From NCBI GenBank assembly GCA_028023455.1, contig JAQFVV010006275.1, positions 124,001-188,000 of the forward strand: a stretch of DNA of 64,000 nucleotides, written 5' to 3'. Position 1 is the first letter of the stretch. Each line of letters starts with the position of its first letter. This DNA comes from Epiperipatus broadwayi. Lineage: Eukaryota; Onychophora; Udeonychophora; Euonychophora; Peripatidae. Below the pieces are notes generated by a model that saw only the letters and a list, made by a program, of their open reading frames with translations, did not search any database and had not been told where the DNA came from. Of the stretch, positions 1 to 11,248 are shown piece after piece. A program made the position numbers and the translations under genes.

Positions 1-484
1 AAATAAGATTGAAAATGTAAAAGAAACCTATAAAATAGAAAATTAGCTGAGAGAGATAGGTACATTATTTATATAGTTTAATATTTTAAGCTTTTTTACA
101 AAAATGTAAGAATAAATATTTTATTCATAAAATAATAATTAAATAGCAATTTTATATGAAAATGCTTTAGTTTTATTCTATTCATTATGAAAAATCATAT
201 TATTTGGTAAACAAATTATTTCGTATTTCATGTATGCATGTATATATATATTATTATAAATATGTTTCATAACTGAAATGTATAATTTAATATTTATGTA
301 AATGCATGTGTGTAAGCATTTCATATATAAAATCAAATAAATTAATTAAATTTTATTTGACAAAATAAAACAATTATCAGTTAAAATAGATGTAATTGAG
401 GTTAAAAATAGCATAGAATAAACATGAAGACTTAGGGGAATCTAGATCTCTAAAAAAATTGAGGAAAAAAAAACTGGAATATAT

Positions 485-593
485 GTGAAAATTTTTAAAA
501 TTTATTCTTGGTCGCTACAGTTCAATCACTAATATTAATAAGTCAGTCATTTAACAAAAGTTGGCAACTAAATGCAAGTGGGTTGCTAGAGCA
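485..593 (-). terminator. Short 3' UTR with AATAAA poly(A) signal
   Basis: Directly after the TAG of the terminal exon the minus strand reads through AT-rich, non-coding sequence. It contains AATAAA at 501-506 (TTTATT on the plus strand). Cleavage is expected 10-30 bases beyond it. The boundary is inferred; only the hexamer and its position are seen. Confidence 0.5.
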
Positions 594-658
594 CTAGGAG
601 TTTTCTTCTGTAGCTATGGTCACTATTTTGCTAGATTCTCTTGAAACCAAAATTCTAC
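594..658 (-). CDS. Terminal coding exon of an unrecognised minus-strand gene
   Basis: Read on the minus strand, a pyrimidine-rich stretch ends in TTTTTCAG just above position 658. The exon opens with GT, which completes a TGT (Cys) codon begun by the last base of the exon at 2076-2227. The frame then encodes RILVSRESSK followed by IVTIATEENS and a TAG stop at 594-596. The peptide is polar, Ser/Glu-rich and looks like a cytoplasmic C-terminal tail. An AATAAA lies about 90 bases downstream, which supports a genuine 3' end. The phase match with the neighbouring exon, the consensus acceptor, the stop and the poly(A) signal together make this a good call. No family can be named from so short a tail, and no transcript evidence is available here. 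Confidence 0.62.
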
Positions 659-2075
659 CTGAAAAATAAAAAAATTGAAGGTACATGCAATTTCAAATAT
701 AATTTACAATGTCATTGAGATGTATCAATATATTTACGGTATATTAAAACATCGAAAATTCACAAACTATTTTATAAATCTAAGTCTACAAATGGCTATA
801 GACTACCAAGAACTTGTGTCAAATAATTAAATTAAAAATTAATTGCCATGAGAAAATAAATGCCTTAATGATAAGGTATTATGAAAAGCTGATTGGTGTC
901 TGAACTTTAAGGAAAGTAAAATTCAATAAAAAGAAAAAATTGACTTAATAATTTGCTTTTACAAATGATTTTAGAAGTAATTATTTTTATGAATGGGAAC
1001 TTTGTTCCTGCAGGAAATTAATTTTCAAAATAAATATTTTTAAACTCTAAGAAAATGTATAAATTTAATTTAATGAGTTCTAATTCAAAAAGAATTTTCA
1101 TACTTGTTCTGATATACTTAAACCTTATTTCTCTTTAAAATGGAAAAAGGAGAAAAAAGATTATTAGTTCCAGTAGAATATTAAAATTTTCAGTATAAAT
1201 GAACTTTTTCCTATGTATAATTTTAGATAGATTAGAATTACCACAAGAATTTTGCTCTTTGAGAAATTGAGAAATCATCAGTATATACATATATATCACT
1301 TGAGAAGGGTGCAAAAAATTGTAATATAAAGAGTTCTAATTCACACTACTTATGATTCAGTTCTATGTAATATATGATTTTAATTGCAGGATCCCATTTC
1401 AAAATATTTTTTCACAAATCTAAAAAAAAATAATTTTTCCATGAATATGGAGAAAAAAAATAGAATTATTGTATTGAATTTCTAAAATCATGATTCCAAA
1501 CTGTCTGATTTCTGTTATTTCTGACAAATAAGTCATGTTTAGTTTTTATTGTTTCTAAGAAACAAAATACATTTAATGTTACCTGATAAATAAAATGTAT
1601 TAAATACTTGTTGTTGCTAAATAAAAATTTATTTTTCATCAGACAGAAAGAAAAAAACAAGTGTATATGTTTCCCCAAAACTTTAACTTTAAATATAATG
1701 TCTCATTTCCCCCCTTATTATTGTTATTAATATGATTGTTTGCATAGGTATTAGATAATGTAATCCATTTAAATGCCAATTATATATATTTAATGGTATA
1801 TGAATTATGATTAAAATTCAAAATTTAAATAATATTTTAAATCTTTCATATTTTAAAAATATTTAAATATTTTAGTATTTGCTTCAAAGTAATGAGATAA
1901 ATCAGCAAATAAATATTACATTCATAATGTTTTTTGTAATTGAAATATCAGATAAATCTTATTATTTAAAATATAGTTTGTTTCTGAATTAAGATGTATT
2001 TTAATAAATAGGTTCAAGATGAAAGATAAACATGTAAAATAACATTAATAAAGGTTTAAACTTAAACTTACTTAC
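659..2075 (-). other. Intron between the two minus-strand exons
   Basis: AT-rich sequence with consensus donor and acceptor ends on the minus strand. It contains only short open frames of ordinary AT-rich composition. I see no further exon or mobile element in it. Confidence 0.5.
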
Positions 2076-2227
2076 AAATATTGTCTGTATGTGTATATTC
2101 ATATGAACTAGTAGCATTTTCAGCATTTAATTTAATCAATGGGATGTTTATTTTTATCATCACAAGTAATATATCTAGCAAGGATAAGAAAGTAAATATG
2201 CCTGAAAGCATGAAGGAAGTAGTAATA
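2076..2227 (-). CDS. Internal exon with one hydrophobic segment, same minus-strand gene
   Basis: On the minus strand a consensus acceptor (TGTGTATTTCAG) precedes the exon and a consensus donor (GTAAGTAAG) follows it. The exon is 152 nt: one base completes a codon, 50 codons are open, and one T is left over. That T joins the GT of the exon at 594-658 to make Cys. The peptide begins ITTS, then a strongly hydrophobic stretch, SFMLSGIFTFLSLLDILLVM, long enough to span a membrane. A polar tail containing NAENATSSYEYTHTDNI follows. One membrane helix followed by a hydrophilic tail near the C-terminus would suit the last helix of a multi-pass transporter such as a major-facilitator protein, but that is only a suggestion. 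The upstream exon was not found: splice donors at about 3640 and 7425 lead into frames with stops. Confidence 0.62.
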
Positions 2228-3899
2228 CTGAAATACACAATTAGTTGAGATGGACACAAGAGTTAACTTGAGAATTTTGAAATGATTTGAATTCTCATTT
2301 AGTCACAAAAATATGCATGTATTGCAAATTTCTATACTTATAAAAGATAAACATTCCTTGAGTGAATAATGTATTTAAGTATTTTATTATATCAGCCAAA
2401 ATAAGTCTAGTTTATAGAAAACAATTGTTTATTGAAATAGTTGCTGGTTTAAAGGAGTATAATTGTCATAAAGCAATGGTTAGCAGACATGGGATACTAA
2501 TGCAATAGACAACTCCCTTTTTATGTTTTATTACATTTTGAAATATAATGTACTGTTATATGAAATATTATTGGTGCAATATAATTGAGGATATGAACCC
2601 GTGAAAAGATTTTTAAAACATCATATTAAGTATTGATGAATTTTTATGTTTTAAAGCCACATGGATATAATCTGTTAAGGAACCATGACTGAGTGCATTC
2701 TAAATAGTTGTTCCATAAATAGAAACACAGATGAAGAACAGTGGATGCACTTTCAATTGTTTTTGAAGTTTATATTGTTAGCTGAATACTATATGTAGAA
2801 TATTTTATGCAAACTGAATAGTTCAAGATTATATTAAGCATTTATTTTATTTACAGAATGTCATCTTACTTAAACTGCTTCCATCATTTTATTTACATAT
2901 ATTCACAGTTGCTTTTCTATATGTCAATAAAATCCTGTTATCAAATTAAGTAGGTTTTTGACATACATCTGAAATGCAAACACAAAGTCAGATTATCATA
3001 CCATATAGATCAACGATTAGTATCTATCAGTACTATTCACTTAAAACCTATTAAGTATTTTATTTAAAACTAATTTTTTTTTAAAAAAAGAAGAAATTCC
3101 TGAGTTCAAAGATCACTTTGATATGAATAAATTCTTTAACAAATTAAAAATTCATTTTTTTTATAGTAAGATAGTATAATCTAAGTAATTATATAGATAT
3201 ATAGTAATAACAGAAAGAAAAAAAAAGAGGAGTAATTGTAAATAATTTAATGCAATTTATTATTTATTTACCAATTTAATGTTTTAAATAAAATTATTTG
3301 TTATGAATATTAAATTACAGTCAATATGCAATCTCTCTCTCAAGGTTGACTGTGGCAGGGCAGAGTATCCATATTTATATATCAATAAGATAACCCATGA
3401 TGGAAAAATAATTACATAAGAGAATATTCATCCATGAAGAATAGTATGAATGATTTTAATTTTGACTATAGAAAAGAGTTTGCTGTTAACTAAAAGGAGA
3501 CTCTTTGATTTTTCTTTGAGAACTTAAAGGAACTAAACAATTTAAGTTTCTAATGTTCATTCCATACATTCTAGTCAATGCAACTGCTATTACTATATAT
3601 TTTTCATGTACTATATGAACATGCATATGATACTCACCAACATGCACCAGTCAGCATGATAAATTTACTGGCTTTTTATCTTTTAAGAGTTTAAGATTGA
3701 GAAACACCATGGTATTCTTCTCAGTTATCTGATAATTCTTAACTGAAATATCAATTGACTTTTTTTGAAGGCAGAATGAATGTATATATGAATGAATTAT
3801 TTAAAATAGAATTTTACAATCATCACTGACAAAACTAAATTATGATCCTTATTCCTAAGAACCTGTGAAGTTGATAACCAAAGCAGTAGTTGATGGTTA
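2228..3899. other. Non-coding stretch, upstream intron of the minus-strand gene or intergenic
   Basis: AT-rich with stops in all frames. A good-looking minus-strand donor (GTGAGT, near 3640) is present, but the frame that would fit the next exon is closed. No repeat was recognised. Confidence 0.4.
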
Positions 3900-3959
3900 A
3901 AGGCAGGTGTTAAGAATCCTCTGATTGCTGACCCAAAATACCACTTAGTGATGATCATT

Positions 3960-4570
3960 AGTTTAGCTATTTATAACTATAAATCACTTTTAAGTGAAGA
4001 AAGATTGCATGAATCGAAAGAAGAACTGTCTAATATCATATAGGATATTGTTGGATTTTGTGCGGTTAGGAGAAAAGATGACAAGCCAATTTAAAAAATG
4101 GACATATACTTAACTATATGGGAAGCACAAGTTTAGTGAAATTCATTATTTGAAAAATATATAAAAACAGCATTGTGAAGATTGATGGTGTGTCAAATAG
4201 AGTGGTAAAATTAATTATTCAATGTAATGGAAGATGCAAATGCAGATAATTCAGATTAATGCCCCATCAATTTCCTACTGTAATGGAGAAGTAGAGGATT
4301 TTTATATGAATGTGAAAAAGACTGGTTCAGACCAAATAACATTTTAAAATTGGCATGGGAGGTTTTAATGCTATGATAATTTGGTTATAGCAATAGAAAT
4401 GAAAGGAGACACAGACTTGTGGAGTTTTCAGAAAAAGAAAAACTATATTCCAAATTATTTCTTTGATAAAATTGCTGAATGGGCAGCATAGAATCATCTG
4501 AATGAATTAAGCATAGTAGAATTTGATTATATCTTGATTAATAGTAGGAAATGAGCATCTGTTAGTAAGA
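3960..4570 (+). pseudogene. LINE endonuclease domain remnant
   Basis: Translated pieces line up with an AP-like endonuclease: ERLHESKEELSNII, then DIVGFCAVRRKDDKPI, then IQINAPTSSYCNGEVEDFY-like codons at about 4225-4310. NERGDRLVEFSEKEKLYI-like sequence follows at about 4395-4450, and FDYILINSRK at about 4520-4552. The last block is the Asp-bearing DYIL motif typical of these nucleases. Frame changes and stops interrupt it. The endonuclease would have nicked target DNA to prime reverse transcription; this copy cannot. Confidence 0.75.
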
Positions 4571-5039
4571 TGTAGTCTACTATAGGAAAGTAACAGATTC
4601 CTTATTAAGAACTGCTACAAAGATAACTACCAAAAAGCAGCAAATTATCAGTACATTTTTTTTTACTGTGATAAGACAATGTCTCAAGAAAAGAAGAAAT
4701 ATGAAAATATGTAAAAATGATTCATCAAGAAGAATTGAATATCTAGTGTTATGTAAAGTGGTTCAAAAAAGAATTAATAATGATATAAGAAAATATAATT
4801 GGCAAGGAAAACTATAAAAGGGAATAAAAGTCTTACAATTGTAAATTAATATTGTGGTATTGGTGGAAATGTTATTTCTGCAATAAGAAGAAAAGATGGA
4901 ACTATTACTAAAAAGAGATAGCATCATGAAATATATAAGTTTTATATAAGATTATATAGAAACAAAGAAAAAGAAAACTAAGTATCTCATATGGTTATTA
5001 TATTTTTTAAATTATCCAATATTTAAATGAAAAATTAAG

Positions 5040-5850
5040 ACATGCAATTAAATCTTTGAAGGAGAGAGGGTATGTGCACACTCCAGGAAATGATGAAATT
5101 ATATCTTAAAAGAAGCAAGTGATGTAATAGAAAAAAAATGTTGCAAAAGGATATATCAAAAATCTAAATAATAAAGATGTACCAGATGATTGGAAGAATG
5201 CAATAGTTATTTTCAAAAAGTGATAAAGAAGATATTAGGAATTATATATCTATCAGTCTTTTATCAGTAAGATAATTATAATTTATTTACAGAAAACTTT
5301 GAATTCTAAACAATCAAAAGAATAAGCAGGATTTAAAAGTGGGTTTAGCAGAATGGATCACATTGAAGTACTGAGAGATGTCATAGAAAGGACCAAATAT
5401 GATTTGCCTTTATGCTTTGGTTTTGTAGATTGTGAAAAGGCATTTGATTCTGCAAGCATGGATCATCAAGATATAGACTTAGGATATTGCTATATTTTGA
5501 AGAATATTTATCAAAATGCAAACACAATGATTAGATTGTACAGAGATATTAAGGCATATGATGATTCCACAATCTTCAAAACTGTTTGCAGCAGTTTTAC
5601 AAGAAGTATTTATGTATTAAAATGGAACCTAAAAGAGTAAAAGGAACTTGCAGATGATATAGTTGTTTTTGCTAATAATGCTTCAGAGTTCTTAGGAAAT
5701 GTTCCAAGAGTTATCAGATGAATATAAGAAAGTAGAACTAAAGATAAATGCCAAAAAATGACAAAGTAATGTTCAGTGGATTTTCTCATAATTTTCAATT
5801 AGTTGAAATTAATAACTACAACTACCTTGATCAGATAATTAATGGAAATG
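5040..5850 (+). pseudogene. LINE reverse-transcriptase domain remnant
   Basis: The N-terminal part reads AIKSLKERGYVHTPGNDEI, then DVPDDWKNAIVI, DKEDIRNYISISLLSV and, after a frameshift, the 95-residue open piece at 5353-5640. That piece starts MDHIEVLRDVIERTKYDLPL and carries FVDCEKAFDSAS, the first catalytic aspartate block. After its stop the same frame gives LADDIVVFANNASEF at about 5646-5690, a changed form of the [FY]ADD catalytic box. The spacing is normal for non-LTR reverse transcriptases. Multiple stops and the loss of the stretch between the two blocks show it is inactive. Confidence 0.85.
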
Positions 5851-6471
5851 GAAACAATGGTAGAAATTAATCGTAGAATTAAACTTGAATGGAATGCTTT
5901 TTGATAGAAATAACTTAATATTAAAAAGAAATATGTGTTTGAAAAGGAAGGTTTTTATGGAATGAGTTTTTCCACTTCTTGCTATACATCTATGGCTTTG
6001 ACATTTAATAGAAGAACACTAGAGAGACTTATGTTAGAATAAGAAGGGATCAAAAATATAAAAACATGAATGAGAGAATAAAAGACTGAAATGGAGCTGG
6101 GCGTGACATATTTTTAGATGATATGGTAGTAGATGGACAACTGAAATCTTAAAATGGATCCCAAGAGATTGTAAAAGGCATAGAAATAAACCACATGTGA
6201 GATAGGTGGATGAAATAATGGAGTTTGCTGGCATTATGTGAAGAAGAGAGACTAAAGATCAGAGAAAGTGGATTAAACCTTCATTCTACAGTGAATTGAT
6301 AATGGTTGAAAATAATGATTTTAATTTTACTAAATCTTTAATTAAATTGTAATTATTGATGTTTAGTTAAGATAGGAAATATTTCCATATTAATAAATTG
6401 TCATAGGGATAGTTAATTATTTAATTTATCCTATTACAAATTAATTTGGAATTTGACAATATTCGAAATAA

Positions 6472-6649
6472 ATATTTAATAATAATTGATTATTATAAAA
6501 ATTTAAATCTCTATTTACATGCAATGTTTAAACCCAAAATAAAGGACCAAGAAATTAATATTTAATAATAGCTGATTAATTTTTATAGAAATTTAAAGTT
6601 TCCTATTTACATGTGATGTTTATAGCCAATATAAAGGGCCAAGAAGTTA
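6472..6649. repeat. Two-copy tandem duplication, about 90 bp per unit
   Basis: 6472-6557 and 6558-6649 share most bases: both start ATATTTAATAATA, share CTATTTACATG in the middle and end AAAGG(A/G)CCAAGAA(A/G)TTA. The duplication lies just beyond the 3' end of the LINE at 3900-6310. Confidence 0.75.
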
Positions 6650-9600
6650 TCTATGAATAATAGAATCTGACATTGCACAAACTTATCCTTACTGCTTGCT
6701 TTGTAAACCCCCCAAACAATATACTGTTTTTCATCCTCTCACCACATATCATCCAATCCCTTCAGATCAGTACAGAAATCAGTATTTTCAATGTAAGATT
6801 CAATAATTCAAACCATAAAGATTTTTAAGAAAATAACATTGTCTAGTTTTTCCAAAATGAGGCCAATAAAACACAATATCTTTCTATCATTAATTCTTTA
6901 TGAAACTATCTCTACCAGTTGACTTATTTGTTGAAGGGATTGTTGAAAATTAATAGTTTGTCTTTCAATTATTTAAATTTTAATAGAGTAGTTTCTAAAA
7001 GAATCTCGATATGTAGAAGTTATGCATCGATTTACCATGTCTATAATTTAGGTTTGAATCAGGCTAGATACAATTTTATTTTTCAGATAACCAGCCTACA
7101 GTCACATAGGTAATCATCCAGTATTAATCATTTATTGTATATTAGTCATTTTAAGTAGACTATTAAACAAGGATAAAAAATATTGAAACCATCATCATTC
7201 TGCAATTAGTTAGATTCATGGGGAATGTTCTCTATTATTTGAAGCTGTTGAAGAGATTTTTAGACTGCAGTGAGTTATTTAAAAACTATTTTATTTAGTG
7301 TCTTCAGAAATTTGCAATAGTGTTGTGAAGTCAGATATTTAGTATATTAAGAATAATACTTATTCAGTTGAAACAATTTTTAATAATATCTGTCAATTGA
7401 ATGAAACTATTGGACTTACCATGTCATTTTTCTACTTGAATGTTACATGACCATTCAAAAACTTTACTAGTATTTTTTTTTCATACTACAATTTTACTCC
7501 ATATCTGCAGACTCAGTCTATAGTTTCAGTATCCCACAGTTTGAAAACATATTAAATAAAAATTAGAGAATTAAATAAAAATTAGAGAATCATAAGTGTG
7601 CCACCTAATATGAGTGTTATCATGAACATCTGTCAGTCATTTTTTATTTTGTGCACTTGCTCACTTATATGATCACTTTATCTCTTGATTTATTACTGTA
7701 TTGTTTTTTTCATAATTGCACTTTCTATTTTTTTGTTATTTATATTTAATAATCTGTTAATGTATATTATTTTTAAATTAGATTGCATCATAGGAGTCTT
7801 AGATATCTACAGCAAGACTTGGAACTATATGCACTGATTCATAGGGAATTACTATACTAGTTGTTCATTTAAATATTTTTTGCTTATTTTCTAATTACAA
7901 ATGTGATACATTTTAAAAAAATTCTTATTGGAGTGCTGACAATTGCTTACCAAAGTTGTCTAATTCTGTATGTATAATTTATTATTTTTAAGTTTTTGTT
8001 GCTTTATGCCAAATTACTCCATCAAAATATTATAAGCCTACAGGCATTACTTGCAAGATAAATATTTAGTAAGATTTTTATTACAAGTAATAAAATTTTA
8101 AATATTCTTAAATTTTTCTGCATCACTTTTCTTTTAAAATCGAACTTTGTTTTTCACTATTTGATAACATACATTTTTAAATTATTGATCAATGTAACAT
8201 TAAATGCCTGAAGATAATATTTGAACAGTCTTATATAATTGCAGTTGGAATACAAACTTAAATAATTTGGAATAGATTTTTCTTGAGAATTTCAAATTTT
8301 ATTTATCTAATATATTTTGTATAATTTTATTCTAAGTTGTTTATATTAATAAAATCTGCTACAATTCATCTAACAGTTAAACTTTTTATTGTTAATCATT
8401 TAATGGTTTGTGTGTGTGTTGCTCTTTTATATATATTTACAGTGATTCACAAATAATAAATCTTAGGAGATATTTTAACCAGATCCTCAATTGTCAAAGC
8501 TTTTTTTTGAGATTCTTTGGTAGGAGTAAGAAAAGTCAAGATATTATCCCAGAGTCCTTAAGAATTTTCCCCACTAGTATTGAAGATTATATTATAATAC
8601 AGTCATATTTTATTTTTACAATTAGCCCATCAAACCAACCTATATTAACCTAATGCTTTGTTATTTTGGAATGATGTTCAAATTGTGTTTTATGTATCTA
8701 GCTTGATTTTACCATACTATTACCATACTAAGTAAGTTATGCAAAGAAGAACTAATCATTAGAGATCTCTTTACTGACCACTAGTTAATTGTTAGCTGGG
8801 TTGATTATGAACTAGCTATCTGAAAGAATTAATGGGAAGAAAAACGAAAGTGTGTTTGCGGCTACTAATGAGGTTCATATGAAAGATAATTATAACAAAT
8901 TTTTAATGTAATTTCTATAGTTTATAAAATTAGTAAGATTATAATGGATGAAATAATAATGAATAATCTATACAAATACATGTAGTCATATAATATTATT
9001 AGACAAAAATTAGAGAAGGTATTATGGAAAGAGTTAATAAGAATTATTGAGAATGCAATAATTATGAATGAGATTAATTATTGCATTAAGAAGTTTATGA
9101 TAAATGCATCAAAACTGGTAGATAAAAATATTGTTGCTATTAAAGAAATGGAAAAGAATAATATCAAAATATATATATGAGCATTATAGATGAAATGTTT
9201 GGATGTGAGAAAAAAGAATATATATAAACTAAAGAAAAACTTAAATAAATTAAAAATAATTTGAAGTGGACAATGGAGGAGAATAATAAGACAATAAAAT
9301 GCATAAAAATAATTGTAAACAAATCAATGAATATGTTTATAAGTTATATATAAAGTCTATTGATGAGAGAGGATTTATATATACCCTGATTTTAAAATTT
9401 CTTTGATACATAAATGATTGCTTAAGATGATTTATGTCTAGAAATAATATAAATGATAAAAATGATAATAAAAAAATGATATCAGAAATAATAATAATGA
9501 AAATGGATTGCCTTTACCATGTAATATAAAAGGGAATAATAAAAATTTATTCTAACTCTCATGATATATATAGAAAACTATCCAATATAAATAGACTACT

Positions 9601-9787
9601 TAATTGTATTAAATATAATAAAGAGCAAAAAAAAAAGCAGTATAATATACAAAATTATTTGCCATTGTTGGCTTTCATATATTGGCAAATCTCAGTATTC
9701 ATTGATAGATTTAAAGAATATTATTTATTATATAACAGAATTAAAACACATAAAACTAGTCATGCACAAACATCTGCTTTTGTGATC
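6650..9787. other. Non-coding AT-rich stretch
   Basis: No gene is recognised. A slightly GC-richer patch at about 6660-6790 has no identifiable family. A 19-bp tandem duplication (TAAATAAAAATTAGAGAAT twice) lies at 7552-7590. The section 8780-9450 has longer runs of lysine/asparagine-rich open sequence that might be a very decayed retroelement, but no motif is convincing. Confidence 0.4.
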
Positions 9788-10088
9788 AGGACTAAATTAT
9801 TTTTATTTTTATTTTAAGTAACACACTTTATTAAATCACAACATATTTACATAATTACAAGATCAATTTTTAGTACAGACAAAAAAAAAAAAGAACAGTA
9901 TTATCCTTCACTTGTCCATTATACACATTGCAACACGTTCACTTAATTTTCCTGTTACCTGTTCATTGTTTACGATTTAGACCCTTTTTCTTTAACAACA
10001 TTACCCTTCTTTATTTTATGTTTTACTCCCAGATTTCACATCTGGAGAGAGCAATTACTCCCCATACATGTTGGAAGGACTAAATTAT
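9788..10088 (-). mobile_element. Retroposed mRNA-like 3' end with 13-bp target-site duplication
   Basis: The 13-base sequence AGGACTAAATTAT occurs exactly at 9788-9800 and 10076-10088. Between them, on the minus strand, lies about 275 bp of GC-richer sequence. It ends in AATAAAGTGTGTTACTT and then an A-rich tail, AAAATAAAAATAAAAAT, abutting the left duplication. A poly(A) signal about 12 bases before an A-rich tail, with direct repeats outside, is the signature of LINE-mediated retroposition. The insert has no long frame, so it could be a 5'-truncated LINE 3' UTR, a SINE or a processed 3' UTR. It includes a small hairpin, CCAGATGTGAAATCTGG, near 10037. Confidence 0.8.
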
Positions 10089-10960
10089 AATAGAGATTAT
10101 GTATTCAACTTGAATAAGATAAAAAGGTTACATGAAAAGATGAATAAAGAAAAATGAGAATAAAAGTTCTTTTTATTAATCATAAGAAATAGTTTACTTA
10201 ACTAATAAGTAGCCATGAAGTATAAAGTGTAAGGTGATATAGTGTTATGGGAATCATTGTATTTATTTTTATATTATATGCTGTTGAGAAAGATTACATT
10301 GAAGTAATTGAAAGCTTCATTTTGCAATTTATTTATTATTTAATGTTTTAAAAATTAAATTTTCTGTAGTGTATTTACTATATCTATTTGTTACTATTTA
10401 TATGGGTATATAACATTGATGAATTAAATTTAAGCTTAAGAAGATTCATGATGCTTAGAATTAGTATTTAATATTCTTTTATTGGAAAATAAAAATTACA
10501 AAAGTTAGCATATAACTATAAATTTGATTGGATTATATATATCATTTTAATTTAATTTTTTAAATTGTGATCATGGTTTGGTGAAAATCTTAAACCAATT
10601 TGAGAATCTTATTTTATTTATTTAATTTTGTTTTGATGATAGGAACAATTTTTTTAAATTAAATTGGATTAAACAGTTTTTGTTTGATGTATAGTTATTT
10701 AAAATTCTCTCTTAATTCCTGATTTTATTATTATAATTGTACTCTAGTAAATGTAAAAATGTCATTTGAAACTTCAAGAAAACTGCTGTGGAAAATCTTT
10801 TATTGAAAATTTTCTAATTGTTACAGTTTACTCTGTGCAAAGGCAAGGAGGAAGTTAATATAGCTAAATATTATAGAATTTTTCCAAAGTAAATTTGTCA
10901 ATGAATTGGTAAAGAAAAAAAAAAGAAATTATTTAGAAATCTAACTTTTTGAAGTATAAA
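10089..10960. other. AT-rich spacer between two retroposed insertions
   Basis: No coding or repeat signature is seen beyond ordinary AT-rich sequence. Confidence 0.4.
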
Positions 10961-11248
10961 ATATTTTCAGGATTTCCCTAAAGAAATTACTTCTGGAAAA
11001 ACTTCAGGCCATCAGAAACAGAGATGGAAAATTAGCTCCAGCACATATCTACAATGCTACATGGAGCCTTGTAGCAATGGACAATTTGTAATTGAACAGT
11101 TGATTTTTTACATCCAGACCATACTTATTGGGTTATGTAACCTTTTTCTAGTTTCTGTTAACAATGTAACTCTGTTACTGCTATAATGTAATTCTTTAAG
11201 CTCACAATAAAATTTCTTGCTAAAAAAAATATATATTTTCAGGAATTT
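10961..11248 (+). mobile_element. Second retroposed mRNA-like 3' end with target-site duplication
   Basis: ATATTTTCAGGATTT (10961-10975) and ATATTTTCAGGAATTT (11233-11248) flank about 257 bp. That insert ends in AATAAAATTTCTTGC followed by eight A. The insert therefore looks like a polyadenylated transcript copied into the genome. Its first 120 bases contain an open frame reading LLLEKLQAIRNRDGKLAP, then AHIYNATWSLVAMDNL and TAA. A second, overlapping frame stays open for 57 codons. The TTTTCAG at the left edge looks like a splice acceptor but belongs to the duplicated target. I do not recognise the source gene; a LINE 3' end or a processed pseudogene are both possible. Confidence 0.72.

Larger units (their letters stand above)
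3900..6310 (+). mobile_element. Decayed non-LTR retrotransposon (RTE-like endonuclease plus reverse transcriptase)
   Basis: Three conserved blocks of a LINE polyprotein occur in the right order on the plus strand, separated by stops and frameshifts. First is an AP-type endonuclease (about 3960-4570). Next is the reverse transcriptase (about 5040-5850). Last is the C-terminal region with SRWTTEILKWIPRDCKRH (about 6125-6185) and RKWIKPSFYSELI near 6265-6300, the usual end of this type of protein. The order and motifs match the endonuclease/RT elements of the RTE type widespread in invertebrates. No complete frame survives, so the copy is dead. I found no target-site duplication and the ends are approximate. 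Confidence 0.85.

Noticed and set aside
3580-3760. Minus-strand exon ending at a good GTGAGT donor near 3640
   Set aside because: The frame required to join the exon at 2227 meets a stop 13 codons upstream with no acceptor in between.
10971-11091. Terminal exon with TTTTCAG acceptor, 39-codon frame, stop and AATAAA
   Set aside because: The TTTTCAG word is repeated at 11233-11248 after an A tail, so the whole segment is better explained as a retroposed insertion with target-site duplication.
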